Part shown: piece by piece, positions 1 through 8,721 of the stretch | How positions within the stretch are numbered: the first letter of the stretch is position 1 | Layout: every line of letters starts with the position of its first letter | Assembly: GCF_014697615.1 (NCBI RefSeq) | Contig: NZ_JACJSD010000005.1 | Coordinates: forward strand, 62,001-126,000 | Source of the DNA: Nostoc sp. FACHB-280 | GTDB lineage: Bacteria; Cyanobacteriota; Cyanobacteriia; Cyanobacteriales; Nostocaceae | Direction: 5' to 3' | Length of the DNA: 64,000 nt | Notes under the pieces: model-generated | The model's input: the letters and a program-made list of their open reading frames with translations, nothing else | Databases searched by the model: none | Told to the model about the DNA's origin: nothing | Program-made: the position numbers and the translations under genes

Positions 1-660
1 ACAAACCATTAACACTGCCATTGTTTCCCCTATCGCCCGTCCCGTTCCTAAAATCAAACCAGTAAATAAACCAGATTTCGCCGCAGGTAAAACAACGCTT
101 CTAATTGTTGCCCAGCGAGAAATTCCTAAAGCAGCTGCACCTTGTAAATACTCCGTCGGTAATTCCGAAAAACTAGCTTCTGCGGTTAAGGCGATGGTAG
201 GCAAAATCATTAATGTCAAAATCGCAATTCCCGCTAACAAACTTGTTCCTGGTGGTTGCAGTTTGCCAATCAGTGGTACAAGAACAACCAAACCCCAGAA
301 CCCGTAAACTACAGAAGGAATCCCAGCTAGTAAATTAATTAACTGCCGATATAATCCCCCAACTACAGGCGGCGCATAATACTGACAAAAGATTGCTGAA
401 CCAATACCCAAAGGTGCAGCAAATAGTACAGAACCGAATGTTACCAACAGACTACCCCAGAGCATCGGCAGTAAATTATACAGTCCTTGCACTGGATGCC
501 AAGAGCGATCGCTCACAAAACGCAACCATCCCACCTCTCGCAGTATCGGTAATGCTTCGAGTAATAAGAATGTGGTAATTAAGATAACGATAATACCTGT
601 AGTTAGAGCTAACCCCCTTAATATCCACAAGAGAAAAATATCACTTTGAGATGGGGACAA
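1..660 (-). CDS. pstC: Phosphate ABC transporter permease PstC (partial, C-terminus beyond window)
   Basis: This is an inner-membrane permease subunit of the high-affinity phosphate importer. Only the first 220 codons are present; the gene runs off the left edge. The translation is hydrophobic, with a first membrane span near residues 12-32. It ends inside the cytoplasmic loop that contacts the ATPase (GRAIGETMAV), which is diagnostic of PstC/PstA. No ATG is available near the 5' end. I chose the TTG at 660, which gives the N-terminus LSPSQSDIFL and overlaps the 3' end of pstS by 20 bases; a later TTG at about 627 is possible. The overlap implies translational coupling with pstS. pstA and pstB probably follow outside the window. 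The family call is firm and the start is uncertain. Confidence 0.88.
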   Translation of the reverse strand, partial: MSPSQSDIFLLWILRGLALTTGIIVILITTFLLLEALPILREVGWLRFVSDRSWHPVQGLYNLLPMLWGSLLVTFGSVLFAAPLGIGSAIFCQYYAPPVVGGLYRQLINLLAGIPSVVYGFWGLVVLVPLIGKLQPPGTSLLAGIAILTLMILPTIALTAEASFSELPTEYLQGAAALGISRWATIRSVVLPAAKSGLFTGLILGTGRAIGETMAVLMVC

Positions 661-1495
661 AATCTTGGTTTTTAACAATGTCATGAACTTGTGGCGATTG
701 TGCAAACTCGATAAATGCTTTATCTAAGCCTTGGGGCTGGGTTTTAGTCACCAAATTGAGAGGACGGGACAGGGGAAACGTCCCATTCTGCACATTCTCT
801 GTGGTGGCAGCAATTCCATTCAGGGGCAGTAATTTAATGGTCACGCCGTTATTGATAATAAATTCCGCCGTACCAATTGATACATAACCAATGGCATTAG
901 GATTACCTGCTACTGTCTTAATCCCCTGCTGATTGTCTCCAATCACTACCGATGCTTTGACATCGTTATTTTTGAGTTGGAAATAGCTCAGAAATAATTC
1001 CAGGGTAGAACGTCCCTCAGCTTTATTGACAACTGTAATCGGTGCATTTTTGCCGTTAACCTGTTGCCAGTTGTTAATTTTACCCGTGTAGATATCACTA
1101 ACTTGTTGATTTGAGAGGGATGTGACGGGATTATCTTTGTGTAAAATTATGCCAACTCCGTCGCGGGCGATCGCAAAAGCTTGTAAATCTTTTTCTTCTT
1201 CTTTGAGGCTACGAGATGCCATCCCAATATTAGCAACCCCTGTACGCGCATCCGCAATCCCGCGAGATGAACCGCCTGTTTGCACATCTATTCGCACATC
1301 AGGATGCTCTGATTCAAATCGCTTACCAATTTCTGCCGCCAATGGTGCAACTGTACTAGAGCCTGTTAAAACTAATTTTCCTTGTAATTTGTTGGTTGGT
1401 TGAGTTGCTGTTGGGGATGGTTGGGTACAAGCTTGTAACCCTAAGCCAATTGTGAAAGCGACAGTAATAAATGCTATGGTTTTGAGTCGTTGCAT
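641..1495 (-). CDS. pstS: Phosphate-binding lipoprotein PstS
   Basis: This is the periplasmic phosphate-binding component of the Pst transporter, 284 residues. The N-terminus is a lipoprotein signal with a lipobox LQAC, so the protein should be membrane-anchored at Cys23. The mature part has the TGSSTVAPL motif (about residues 44-52) and GGSSRGIADARTG (about 75-87), both lining the phosphate site in the PBP family. The length is normal for the family. It sits 15 bases downstream of the ArsR-type regulator and overlaps pstC, so the three genes look like one transcript. The presence of an ArsR regulator at the head, instead of the Pho regulator genes usually tied to phosphate, is unusual. An arsenate-linked or metal-linked role is possible but is an inference. 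Confidence 0.93.
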   Translation of the reverse strand: MQRLKTIAFITVAFTIGLGLQACTQPSPTATQPTNKLQGKLVLTGSSTVAPLAAEIGKRFESEHPDVRIDVQTGGSSRGIADARTGVANIGMASRSLKEEEKDLQAFAIARDGVGIILHKDNPVTSLSNQQVSDIYTGKINNWQQVNGKNAPITVVNKAEGRSTLELFLSYFQLKNNDVKASVVIGDNQQGIKTVAGNPNAIGYVSIGTAEFIINNGVTIKLLPLNGIAATTENVQNGTFPLSRPLNLVTKTQPQGLDKAFIEFAQSPQVHDIVKNQDFVPISK

Positions 1496-1510
1496 CGCAA
1501 AATTCTGGTT

Positions 1511-1819
1511 CTATTCAAAACAGAGGAGACAACAGCCTAAATCAATTGCTTTACCAGCGTTGACTTGGTGAATCGTCGGGACAAAATGGTAAAGTACTGC
1601 CTTACCATCTCGTGTCGCTTCTACAAAACCGGCCTCCCGTAAGATTTTTAAATGATGGGATAATAAACTCTGCTCTAGCTTTAAAACAGAATTCAGTTCC
1701 CCTACGTGTAACGGGCCTTCCATAAGAATTTTCAGAACAGATAAACGTGTTGTATCTGCTAAAACTTTGAGTTGACGGGCGCAAAAGTCTGGAGACGAGA
1801 CATTTTTAGAGTTCATCAT
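1511..1819 (-). CDS. ArsR/SmtB-family winged-helix repressor
   Basis: This is a small DNA-binding regulator of 102 residues. The winged helix-turn-helix is clear: LKVLADTTRLSVLKIL, then the recognition helix LLSHHLKILREAGFV and the wing TRDGKAVLYHF. The recognition region lacks the CxC metal site of classical ArsR, but the extreme C-terminus carries three cysteines (residues 96, 97 and 100) and there is a Cys near residue 12. Metal, arsenite or redox sensing through these is therefore conceivable. It is the first gene of a probable arsR-pstS-pstC operon. Two ATGs overlap at the start (1819 and 1816). A palindrome about 28 bases upstream is a candidate autoregulatory operator. The family is certain; the ligand is unknown. 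Confidence 0.9.
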   Translation of the reverse strand: MMNSKNVSSPDFCARQLKVLADTTRLSVLKILMEGPLHVGELNSVLKLEQSLLSHHLKILREAGFVEATRDGKAVLYHFVPTIHQVNAGKAIDLGCCLLCFE

Positions 1820-1847
1820 TCATCTTTGGTATGGTTTGAATGACTAT

Positions 1848-1877
1848 TGATATGAAAAATTTTTCAAGTCCATATCA
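1848..1877. promoter_or_regulatory. Inverted repeat, candidate ArsR operator
   Basis: A nested palindrome lies 28 bases upstream of the ArsR gene. The outer arms TGATATG (1848-1854) and CATATCA (1871-1877) are perfect. Inside is a perfect 14-base palindrome TGAAAAATTTTTCA (1853-1866). ArsR-family repressors bind AT-rich dyads over their own promoters, so this is the most likely operator. Binding is inferred from position and symmetry only. Confidence 0.5.
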
Positions 1878-1952
1878 TATAGCGGTTCTTGCTTGAGCGA
1901 GATACAAGCAAGAATACTTAACCGCCGATAAATTTGTACCTCAGCAGACTAG
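1878..1952 (-). repeat. Dispersed repeat, family C copy 1
   Basis: About 75 bases that, read on the minus strand, match the elements at 24153-24237, 22056-22110, 36899-36976 and 52501-52587. The shared core reads TAGTCTGCTGAGGTACAAAT followed by TTATC and CGGTTAA. The outer end is TATAGCGG, like the ends of the other copies. It probably belongs to a small non-coding mobile-type repeat family. Confidence 0.6.
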
Positions 1953-1975
1953 TAACGCTACGCGGAAATAAATTT

Positions 1976-3805
1976 TTAGACTTGAGACTGGAGTTGAGCG
2001 ATCGCAGTCAGCATTTGTTGATAATATTCAATGTTGCCTTCTTGATAATAGATGTTGGCAGATTGTTGAAAATCAGCGATCGCACCGGGAAAATCTTCGA
2101 GTTGGCGGTAGATATCGGCGCGTAACATATAAGCGGAAGCCCAATGAGGTTGACGTTGTAAGGCTTGGTTTAAGTCTGTTAATGCGCCTTGCAAGTCTCC
2201 CAACAGCAAACGGCTACGCCCACGGTGATACCAGTCTTCAGCAAAACTGGGGTCAAGGTCAATAGCTTGGTTGTAATCAGCGATCGCACTGTGATAATTT
2301 TGCAGGGCATAGTAAGCACTGGCGCGATCGCTGTAAAATGCTGGCGAGTTGGGGTTGATTTGCAAAGCTGTGGTGTAATCTGTAATTGCGCCATGATAGT
2401 CTTGCAACGCATAGCGCAAGGAACCGCGATTGTAATAAGCCTCTACTAAACTGGGGTTAATTTTGATGGCTTGATTGTAATCAGCTAAAGCTCTTTGTTC
2501 AGCTTCTAAAAACCGCAAAGCGTTACCCCGATTACAATAAGCTGGAGCAAAATCAGGATCAATTCTAATTGCTTGGGTGTATTCTTCCACCGCAGCTAAA
2601 TAATCTTGTAAAGCTTCGCGGGCTAAACCACGGCCATAGTATGCTGTGGCTAAGTTGGGATTGAGTTGTAAGGCGCGGTTGTAATCTAAAATTGCCCCTT
2701 GGTAATCACCCAAACAACGACGAGCCGTGGCGCGATCGCTGTATCCTTGGGCATATTCGGGATGAATTTGTAAGACACGATTGCTATCTGCGATCGCACT
2801 TTGATAGTCGCCCAACTGACAACGCGCATGAGCCAAAAACCCGTAGACTAAAGCTAAACTCGGATTTCTCTCTAAAGCTTGTTCATAATCTGCGATCGCA
2901 CCTGGAAAATCGCCTAAAGTTGCTTTGACTAATCCCCGCTCGTAGTATGCTTGCACATCTTCAGAATTTAATTGCAGAGCTTGGTTAAAGTCAGAAATTG
3001 CGGCGGGATAATCTTTTAGGTAAGAACGGACAAGTCCACGATTGTAGTAGGCTGGGGCAAAATTGGGGTTAATTTGTAAGGCGCGATTATAATCAGCAAT
3101 TGCGGCTGCATAATCTCCTAAAACATAACAGGTATTACCCCGGTAATGATAAGCCTCTACCAAATGCGGATCTAACTGTAACGCCCGTTCATGATCGGCA
3201 AGGGCTTGCTCATATTCTTCTAAAATATGGAAAATATTCCCGCGACTGCTGTAAACGGCAGCATACTGGGGATACCACTGTAAGGCTTGCTGAAAATCTG
3301 CTAATGCGCCTTGGTAATCACCACTTTCACTGCGAGCGATACCCCGATAATGAAAAGCTCGTGCTATATCAAAATCTATATATGTTGCTAATGCCGGGTT
3401 AATTTCAATCGCTTGATGATAATCTGCGATCGCATAATCATAATCACCCAACGCACAATAAACATTACCCCGACCGTGATGGGATTCTGCTAAGTTGGGA
3501 TTGATTGCTAATGCCCACTCATAATCAGCGATCGCTTCTTCGTAATCTGCTAGAGAATAACGAGTGTTGCCGCGATTATGATAGGCTTCAGCAAAATGAG
3601 GATTTATTTGGATTGCTTTGTTAAAATCTGCCAGTGCGGCATCGTAATCTCGGAGTGAGGTATACAAAATATTACCGCGATTATAGTAAGCCTCTGCAAA
3701 GTCAGGCTTTAGCTGAATCGCCTCCGTATAATCTGCGATCGCACCTGGAAAGTTTCCTTGCAAATTTTTGTTAAAGCCTTGGTTAAACAATTCGTCAGCA
3801 TTCAT
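1976..3805 (-). CDS. TPR-repeat protein (17 tandem repeats)
   Basis: This 609-residue protein is built almost entirely of tetratricopeptide repeats. I count 17 units of 34 residues, with the pattern AxAYYNRG near the start of each helix pair and DYxxAIADYNQALQINP at its end. One short insertion (ATYIDFD) falls between units 4 and 5. There is no signal peptide, membrane span or catalytic domain, so it is probably a cytoplasmic scaffold for protein-protein contacts. Such long single-domain TPR proteins are common in filamentous cyanobacteria and rarely have an assigned role. The DNA repeats with a 102-base period, so copy number could vary between strains. It stands alone, not in an obvious operon. 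The fold is certain; function is unknown. Confidence 0.92.
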   Translation of the reverse strand: MNADELFNQGFNKNLQGNFPGAIADYTEAIQLKPDFAEAYYNRGNILYTSLRDYDAALADFNKAIQINPHFAEAYHNRGNTRYSLADYEEAIADYEWALAINPNLAESHHGRGNVYCALGDYDYAIADYHQAIEINPALATYIDFDIARAFHYRGIARSESGDYQGALADFQQALQWYPQYAAVYSSRGNIFHILEEYEQALADHERALQLDPHLVEAYHYRGNTCYVLGDYAAAIADYNRALQINPNFAPAYYNRGLVRSYLKDYPAAISDFNQALQLNSEDVQAYYERGLVKATLGDFPGAIADYEQALERNPSLALVYGFLAHARCQLGDYQSAIADSNRVLQIHPEYAQGYSDRATARRCLGDYQGAILDYNRALQLNPNLATAYYGRGLAREALQDYLAAVEEYTQAIRIDPDFAPAYCNRGNALRFLEAEQRALADYNQAIKINPSLVEAYYNRGSLRYALQDYHGAITDYTTALQINPNSPAFYSDRASAYYALQNYHSAIADYNQAIDLDPSFAEDWYHRGRSRLLLGDLQGALTDLNQALQRQPHWASAYMLRADIYRQLEDFPGAIADFQQSANIYYQEGNIEYYQQMLTAIAQLQSQV

Positions 3806-4305
3806 CTAAGTTCAATGGGCTGTAAAACTCCCGCCCCCTAATTTTAAGATGGGTGCTGTTTTGTATCAATTGACTTCAGCGGATTTTCATAATTTTCTCT
3901 GTAAATATAAGTTAGCAAAGACTCTCATACAGCAAAAAGATGTGTAATATCCTACTTATGATTGATCAATCAAAATTTACGCACCAAGAATTTTTTGTGG
4001 CGTATGAGTGTAATAAGTCTATAAACTCGTAATTATTTTAACATTCATACACTGATGAACTCATTACTCTACAGTCTTTCTCAAACCTGAGTTTTTCATT
4101 TTCTTACGTAAGTCATTGGGATTTTTATCTTGTTGTAAGATGAAAGACCCATTTAATTGATTAACTGACTCGTCAAGGTATAGAAACCAGACCCGTAATA
4201 AATAGATTTGTAAACAACTTCCTGATGTTTTCTATAATTACTTAAAAAGTTATTTATAGAAAAACACAGTAAAATTTGATAACAGATAACAGAGGTACTT
4301 CACCA
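3806..4305. other. AT-rich intergenic region with an inverted repeat
   Basis: I see no gene in these 500 bases. The stretch is AT-rich and contains a 10-base perfect inverted repeat, TTTTCTATAA (4229-4238) and TTATAGAAAA (4255-4264). It lies about 40 bases before the next gene and could be an operator or 5' leader structure. Confidence 0.5.
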
Positions 4306-4563
4306 ATGAATATTTTGGTAACACCTGAAGATGAGCAACTAGATAAATTGCGTCTCGAATTAGCAAAATTTACAAATACCCAGGAAGTAATCAATACCAG
4401 CTTGAAACTAATAGAAGAAAACTCGCATCGTCCTGCGGATATAAATCCAAAAAGAACGATAGAAGATGATAATGCGTGCTGTCAAACATTTAGGGATCGC
4501 TCAATGGTTGAAGGGTGTGATCATCAAAAATATGACAATTATTTTGATTTGATTGAAAAATAA
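4306..4563 (+). CDS. Small protein of unknown function (85 aa)
   Basis: A short gene with start ATG at 4306 preceded by a weak GAGG. An in-frame start 30 bases earlier exists but lacks a ribosome binding site. The product begins MNILVTPEDEQLDKLRLELA and continues with a stretch predicted to be helical (TQEVINTSLKLIEE), reminiscent of small ribbon-helix-helix or antitoxin-like proteins. No conserved catalytic motif is visible. Two adjacent cysteines occur near residue 58. The coding strand has plausible codon use and the reading frame is closed by TAA. It is isolated, with the convergent rubrerythrin gene 112 bases further on. It could be a real small regulator or a chance frame; I lean to real with modest confidence. 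Confidence 0.5.
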   Translation: MNILVTPEDEQLDKLRLELAKFTNTQEVINTSLKLIEENSHRPADINPKRTIEDDNACCQTFRDRSMVEGCDHQKYDNYFDLIEK

Positions 4564-4675
4564 AGTTCATGAGTCTGGATTAGGGATTAGAGACTAGAAC
4601 TAAGAATTTTTACTCAGTAAAACCTCAAAAAATCCCTGTTTCTAAAATCTAGCCTCTAACCTCTAGCCCATATTT

Positions 4676-5389
4676 TTAAGCCGCGACTTTTTCTTCTAGA
4701 GGTTTAAAAGTCTTTTTGGTGGCACCACAAATTGGACATTTCCAATCATCAGGAATATCTTCAAAAGGTGTACCGGGAGTAATACCTGAATCGGGGTCGC
4801 CAGCTACGGGATCATAAATCATACTGCATTGACGACAAATCCATTTACGAGTTTGGGGATCATCACCTGCTACTCTAGTGACAGCTTGTCCACCATTTAA
4901 CACTTCTAATGCTTCAGTGTAGCGATCGGCGTGGTAATTTTCGATAAACTTGAGCAAGCCAAAACGGTGTGCAGCTTCTCGAAATGTATTAGCGTGTTCG
5001 CCAGATTCTTGTGCTTGTTTGAGAAATTCTACGGCGGCTGGGTTATCGCGATCGCTTTTTGCAGCTTCAGCAAATTCGGGATACATTGTAGTGTATTCGT
5101 AAGTCTCGCCTTCAATCGCTAAAGACAAGCAACGCGAAACAATTTGTTTTTTTTGTTCATCAGTTAAAGCGGCTGGATCTTTAACTACCAATTCTGGATG
5201 CAACAACTCAAAATGAGCAAAAGCATGTTCGGTTTCTTGTTCGGCGGTTTCACGAAACAGTTTTGCTAAATCCGAAAATCCTAATTTACTAGCAACTTTC
5301 GCAAAATATAAATATTTGCGGTTAGCCATCGATTCACCACCAAAGGCCGCTTCTAAGTTATGCAGAGTATTAATGTTGGATAAATCCAT
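4676..5389 (-). CDS. rbr: Rubrerythrin
   Basis: A non-haem diiron peroxidase that reduces hydrogen peroxide using electrons from its own rubredoxin-type centre. The start ATG at 5389 gives a 237-residue protein ([16 protein letters not shown]), a typical length for cyanobacterial rubrerythrins; a longer frame to 5482 adds an unconserved tail. The N-terminal four-helix part carries the diiron ligands ([10 protein letters not shown] near residues 47-56, EYTTMY near 96 and ESGEHANTF near 128). The C-terminus has a rubredoxin fold with CRQC and CPICG pairs. In heterocystous cyanobacteria this enzyme helps protect nitrogenase from peroxide, which is known for the family and not shown here. It is monocistronic. 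Confidence 0.93.
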   Translation of the reverse strand: MDLSNINTLHNLEAAFGGESMANRKYLYFAKVASKLGFSDLAKLFRETAEQETEHAFAHFELLHPELVVKDPAALTDEQKKQIVSRCLSLAIEGETYEYTTMYPEFAEAAKSDRDNPAAVEFLKQAQESGEHANTFREAAHRFGLLKFIENYHADRYTEALEVLNGGQAVTRVAGDDPQTRKWICRQCSMIYDPVAGDPDSGITPGTPFEDIPDDWKCPICGATKKTFKPLEEKVAA

Positions 5390-5577
5390 AGTTTGAGAAT
5401 ACCTGTCAGAAAATAGGTTTTTGAGTTTGGGTTGTCCCCAAAGCAAAACGCTGGATAATTGCCAATTTTCAATTGATTCCACAAATGAAACTAGATAATT
5501 TCACTATTCAGGAATTATTGGTTAATTGAGAATTACTGGCAAAAAACAAGCTATAAACTCAGATTGAGGAGCTAATT

Positions 5578-5604
5578 TTGTATAATAGAAAACGTTTTAT
5601 ACAA
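5578..5604. promoter_or_regulatory. Inverted repeat upstream of rubrerythrin
   Basis: TTGTATAA (5578-5585) and TTATACAA (5597-5604) form a perfect 8-base dyad. On the plus strand it is followed by a run of T. It lies about 190 bases upstream of the rubrerythrin start. It could be a peroxide- or iron-responsive operator or an AT-rich terminator-like hairpin; the sequence alone does not decide. Confidence 0.35.
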
Positions 5605-5760
5605 TTTTTTTTCGCCCATTTTTCTTTACTTGTTTTGTCTGCCGTTCCAGGAAGATTATATAAGACGAACGTTTGATTTCTGAAAAACAGTAGACTTAAA
5701 AAGTAATTTTTTCGACTCCCTACCTGCACAGATAATTTCACATCTAAAACTGAATAACTA

Positions 5761-5912
5761 TATAGCAATTCTAAATCATTTGTGAAATTCTCTTTCTTTT
5801 CCTCTTTCTCTTTCTTTGTGTCCTACCCTGCGGGAAGCCGCTATCGCGTCTATGCGCCCTTTGCGGTTCGTTAAAAAGAATACTTTTTCACAACTCAGAT
5901 AGGATTGCTATA
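5761..5912. repeat. MITE-like element with terminal inverted repeats
   Basis: About 152 bases bounded by TATAGCAATTCTA at the left end and TAGGATTGCTATA at the right end. These are nearly perfect inverted repeats starting and ending in TA. The similarity continues inward (TTGTGAAA versus TTTTCACAA). The centre carries a GC-rich block (5822-5856, CTACCCTGCGGGAAGCC and following) that looks like a second repeat inserted into the first. There is no coding capacity. This is a non-autonomous transposable element by structure. Confidence 0.65.
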
Positions 5913-5946
5913 AAACCAAGAAGTAGATATTTGATAAATAAAAACC

Positions 5947-6687
5947 TCAAACGATCCCACCGTTAACGCGAATGTTCTGCCCAGTTATCCAACGTGCTTC
6001 TTCACTGGCTAAAAAAGCCACCACGTCGGCAATCTCTTGGACATCACCCAGCTTGTTAAAAGCCGACATTTGAGCTAAACGATTAATTTGTTCTGGAGTT
6101 TTGCCGTCGCGGAATAGTTCTGTATCTGTCGGGCCAGGAGAAACAACATTCACTGTAATTTCTTTAGCACCTAACTCTTTAGATAAAACCCGTGTTATTT
6201 GTTCCACTGCGCCTTTAGTTGCCGCATAAGCACTGTAAGTTGGCAACATCATAGCTGTGGTGGATGAAGAAAAGTTAATAATTCTGCCGCCTACAGCTAT
6301 ATGTTTTGCAGCTTGTTGACAGGCGAAAAAAGTTCCTTTGACATTCACAGCAAACAGTTTATCAAACTCTGCTTCTGTAATTTCTGTAGCTGGTTTGTAA
6401 ATAATTGTGCCTGCATTATTCACTAAAATATCGATTTTGCCAAAATGGGCGATGGTTTTTTGAAATAGCTGTTCAATATCAGCCACATTACCCACATCAG
6501 CTTGGACAGAAATTGCTGACACTCCCAGCTTTTCGATTTCTGCTACAACTTCTTGGGCTTTAGCTGCATTCCCCGCATAATTAACTACGATAGATGCACC
6601 CTTTTCTGCTAATGTTAAAGCGATCGCTCTACCAATTCCCCGCGATGCACCAGTGACAATTGCAACTTTCCCGGTTAAAACTGCCAT
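5947..6687 (-). CDS. Short-chain dehydrogenase/reductase (FabG-like)
   Basis: A 246-residue NAD(P)-dependent oxidoreductase of the classical SDR family. The nucleotide-binding motif TGASRGIG lies at residues 12-19, NNAG near residue 90, and the catalytic Ser and YxxxK (SAYAATKGA) around residues 140-157. The C-terminus ITGQNIRVNGG is typical of 3-oxoacyl-ACP reductase-like members. The acceptor residues after beta-2 (VNYAG) suggest no clear NADP preference by eye. It is not adjacent to fatty acid genes, so it is more likely a generic SDR than the housekeeping FabG. The start ATG at 6687 is the only reasonable choice. The substrate cannot be inferred. Confidence 0.9.
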   Translation of the reverse strand: MAVLTGKVAIVTGASRGIGRAIALTLAEKGASIVVNYAGNAAKAQEVVAEIEKLGVSAISVQADVGNVADIEQLFQKTIAHFGKIDILVNNAGTIIYKPATEITEAEFDKLFAVNVKGTFFACQQAAKHIAVGGRIINFSSSTTAMMLPTYSAYAATKGAVEQITRVLSKELGAKEITVNVVSPGPTDTELFRDGKTPEQINRLAQMSAFNKLGDVQEIADVVAFLASEEARWITGQNIRVNGGIV

Positions 6688-6764
6688 AAATAAATCCTGC
6701 TTGACTAGTGATTAGTTGCTCTTAACCTATCGCACAAAGGTTAAATTTACCTCTTCATAGAAGG

Positions 6765-6920
6765 GGACAGGGGACAGATAACAGGTGACAGAGTTATTTG
6801 TGCAGGAACGTAAAAACGCTCTCCTCTACATTTGGGCTTCCGGTTGCCGAGTGTTCGCGCAGCGTCTCCGTCAGGAGAAGTCAAGGCGATGCTTACCCTG
6901 CGGGAACAGGATATCAAAAG
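6765..6920. repeat. Heptamer-type tandem repeat and GC-rich dispersed repeat
   Basis: The gap between the SDR and the HlyD-type gene holds GGGGACAGGGGACAG with AACAGGTGACAG, degenerate 7-base tandem repeats of the STRR kind known from heterocystous cyanobacteria. It then holds a GC-rich block (6832-6912) sharing CCCTGCGGGAA with the insert in the element at 5761-5912. No gene is supported here. Confidence 0.5.
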
Positions 6921-6936
6921 TCTGCTTCAGCTTGCA

Positions 6937-8253
6937 CTAAGACTCAGGCACGATAGACACGCCATCCCGAATGTTCAGCAGTCCAGAGATAATAATTTTG
7001 TCTTCTGGCTGTAACCCGGCTAAAACTTGGTAATAGTTATTTTTGATATTGCCTAACTTAACTCGCTTTTGTTGCGCCACTAACTGAGAAATTCCTTGGG
7101 GAGTTGTTTGCTGTTGGGCGACATAAACAAAAGTCTCCCCCGCCACGCGAGTTACTGCTGTAGTTGGAATTAAAACTCCTGGACGCTGACTCCAAATTAA
7201 TCTTGTGCGGACTAATTGACCTGCCCTTAATTGCCCTTGGGTATTGTTAAACAATGCTTTAATTAATATCGATGGTTGTTCAGTGTTGACATTGGGAACA
7301 ATCAAAAACACTCGACTTGTACCCAAAACTTGCCCTTGGGTGCTGAGAATTTCCACAGGCATTCCCTTACGTAATTTAGGGCCGCGCTCTAGTGGTAAAG
7401 TTAAGGCAACTTCTAAAGGTCGAGTTTCAGCAACAGTCATCAGTCGTGAAGAAGTCGTGACAAAATCACCAGCTTTTACCGAAATATCACCCACCGTACC
7501 AGCGAAGGGAGCCGTAATTTTGTCATATTGAAGTTGTGCGGGTAGTTGTCTGTTGTTGGCGGTGGCTTGCTGGAGGGCTGTTTCAGCTTGCAAAATGCTA
7601 GTTTTTTGGGCTTGAATACGAGAATTGACAGCATCTAGATTAGCTTTTGCTGTCGCCAATCTATTAGCAGCTAAATCCTTGGCTTGGCGTGATATTGCAC
7701 CTTGGTCTGCTAAATTGGCAGATTTTGCGTAATCTAATTGATTTGACTGGACTTCACCTAACTTTGATATGCGTTCTAATTCCAAAGCGCGGAGTGTGGC
7801 GCGGGCGCTTTCTAGGAGGGCGGCGGTTGCTTGAGTTGCATTATTATTACCCAGGTTGCTTGGTTGTTGGGCTTTATAATCTATCTGAATAATCGGTGTA
7901 CCTATGGCAACTGTGTCTCCTGGCTTGACAAATATCTGAGTAACTTGTCCAGGAATTCTCGGTAAGAGGTTGATAGAACGTCGAGACTCTAAAGTGGCAA
8001 TATAGTCTGCACTTTCTTCAATTGTGCCTAATTGCACAGGTGCAATTTTGGCTCTTACTCCTGGTGTTTGAGCTTGAATGGGTTTTGTTGGCTGTACAGG
8101 AGTAAGTAAACGCCAAGCGATCGCAACTCCACCCCCTATTATTAGTATTAAAGCTAACAATAATCGCCACCGTCGCCAATTTTTTTGAGGTGGTGGCGAT
8201 GATGGTTCTGTCAGTTCTTTGTCAAAATCAATTTGAGGCTCAGGGGATGTCAT
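6937..8253 (-). CDS. RND efflux membrane fusion protein (HlyD/AcrA family)
   Basis: A 438-residue periplasmic adaptor. After a proline-rich cytoplasmic N-terminus there is one membrane span (about residues 29-48). Next comes the first half of a lipoyl domain (LPRIPGQVTQIFVKPGDTV), a long alpha-helical hairpin (about 130-235, rich in Ala, Gln and Leu), the second lipoyl half (YDKITAPFAGTVGDISVKAGDFV) and the beta-barrel and membrane-proximal domains. This is the architecture of AcrA-type proteins working with an RND pump and an outer-membrane TolC. No RND pump gene lies on either side in this window, so the partner is elsewhere or the protein serves the neighbouring ABC exporter. The start ATG at 8253 is well supported. 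Confidence 0.9.
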   Translation of the reverse strand: MTSPEPQIDFDKELTEPSSPPPQKNWRRWRLLLALILIIGGGVAIAWRLLTPVQPTKPIQAQTPGVRAKIAPVQLGTIEESADYIATLESRRSINLLPRIPGQVTQIFVKPGDTVAIGTPIIQIDYKAQQPSNLGNNNATQATAALLESARATLRALELERISKLGEVQSNQLDYAKSANLADQGAISRQAKDLAANRLATAKANLDAVNSRIQAQKTSILQAETALQQATANNRQLPAQLQYDKITAPFAGTVGDISVKAGDFVTTSSRLMTVAETRPLEVALTLPLERGPKLRKGMPVEILSTQGQVLGTSRVFLIVPNVNTEQPSILIKALFNNTQGQLRAGQLVRTRLIWSQRPGVLIPTTAVTRVAGETFVYVAQQQTTPQGISQLVAQQKRVKLGNIKNNYYQVLAGLQPEDKIIISGLLNIRDGVSIVPES

Positions 8254-8721
8254 GACTTATCAGGTTACTAAAAATAAAGTGAATAATTTTCGGTCTTTTT
8301 AGATGCAATTTACTGATACAGCATGAAGAGCAATAATAAATTATATGTTAGCTCTGTCTTAATATATAGCTTTTCTAGAGTAGCCCTAATCTATCAAAAG
8401 GTTAATGATAAAAATTTAGATTGTGATAAGTTTTTTAACTGTCTTGTTCGTTATTGTGTAAAATCCTGGAACCCTGCTAAGATAATCTGTTTATCTTTGG
8501 TTAGCAGTAAGAAAGAGCATTTTTTATGTATGTTTTTTTGCAAAAATCCTACTTGGTAGATAATGTTACATAATTGCTGAATTAACGTAAATTCAACGAG
8601 TGCTTTTTGACCTCATCCCCAGCTCCGACGAATGGAATTTGCGGCTATAAAAACAAAGTTCGCCTACGCGGACTAGTAGAAATCCGGTAATCTCAAGTTA
8701 GGTTTAATTTAGTCCTCCTAC
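8254..8721. other. Intergenic region, no feature recognised
   Basis: These 468 bases separate the HlyD-type gene from the ABC exporter. A 78-codon frame on the plus strand shows no protein character. I see no clear promoter or terminator hairpin. Confidence 0.4.

Noticed and set aside
5559-5768. 69-codon minus-strand frame upstream of rubrerythrin
   Set aside because: It runs into the MITE-like element and includes the TTGTATAA dyad; no protein character.
8323-8559. 78-codon frame between the adaptor and exporter genes
   Set aside because: Composition is that of AT-rich intergenic DNA, with no ribosome binding site and no recognisable motif.
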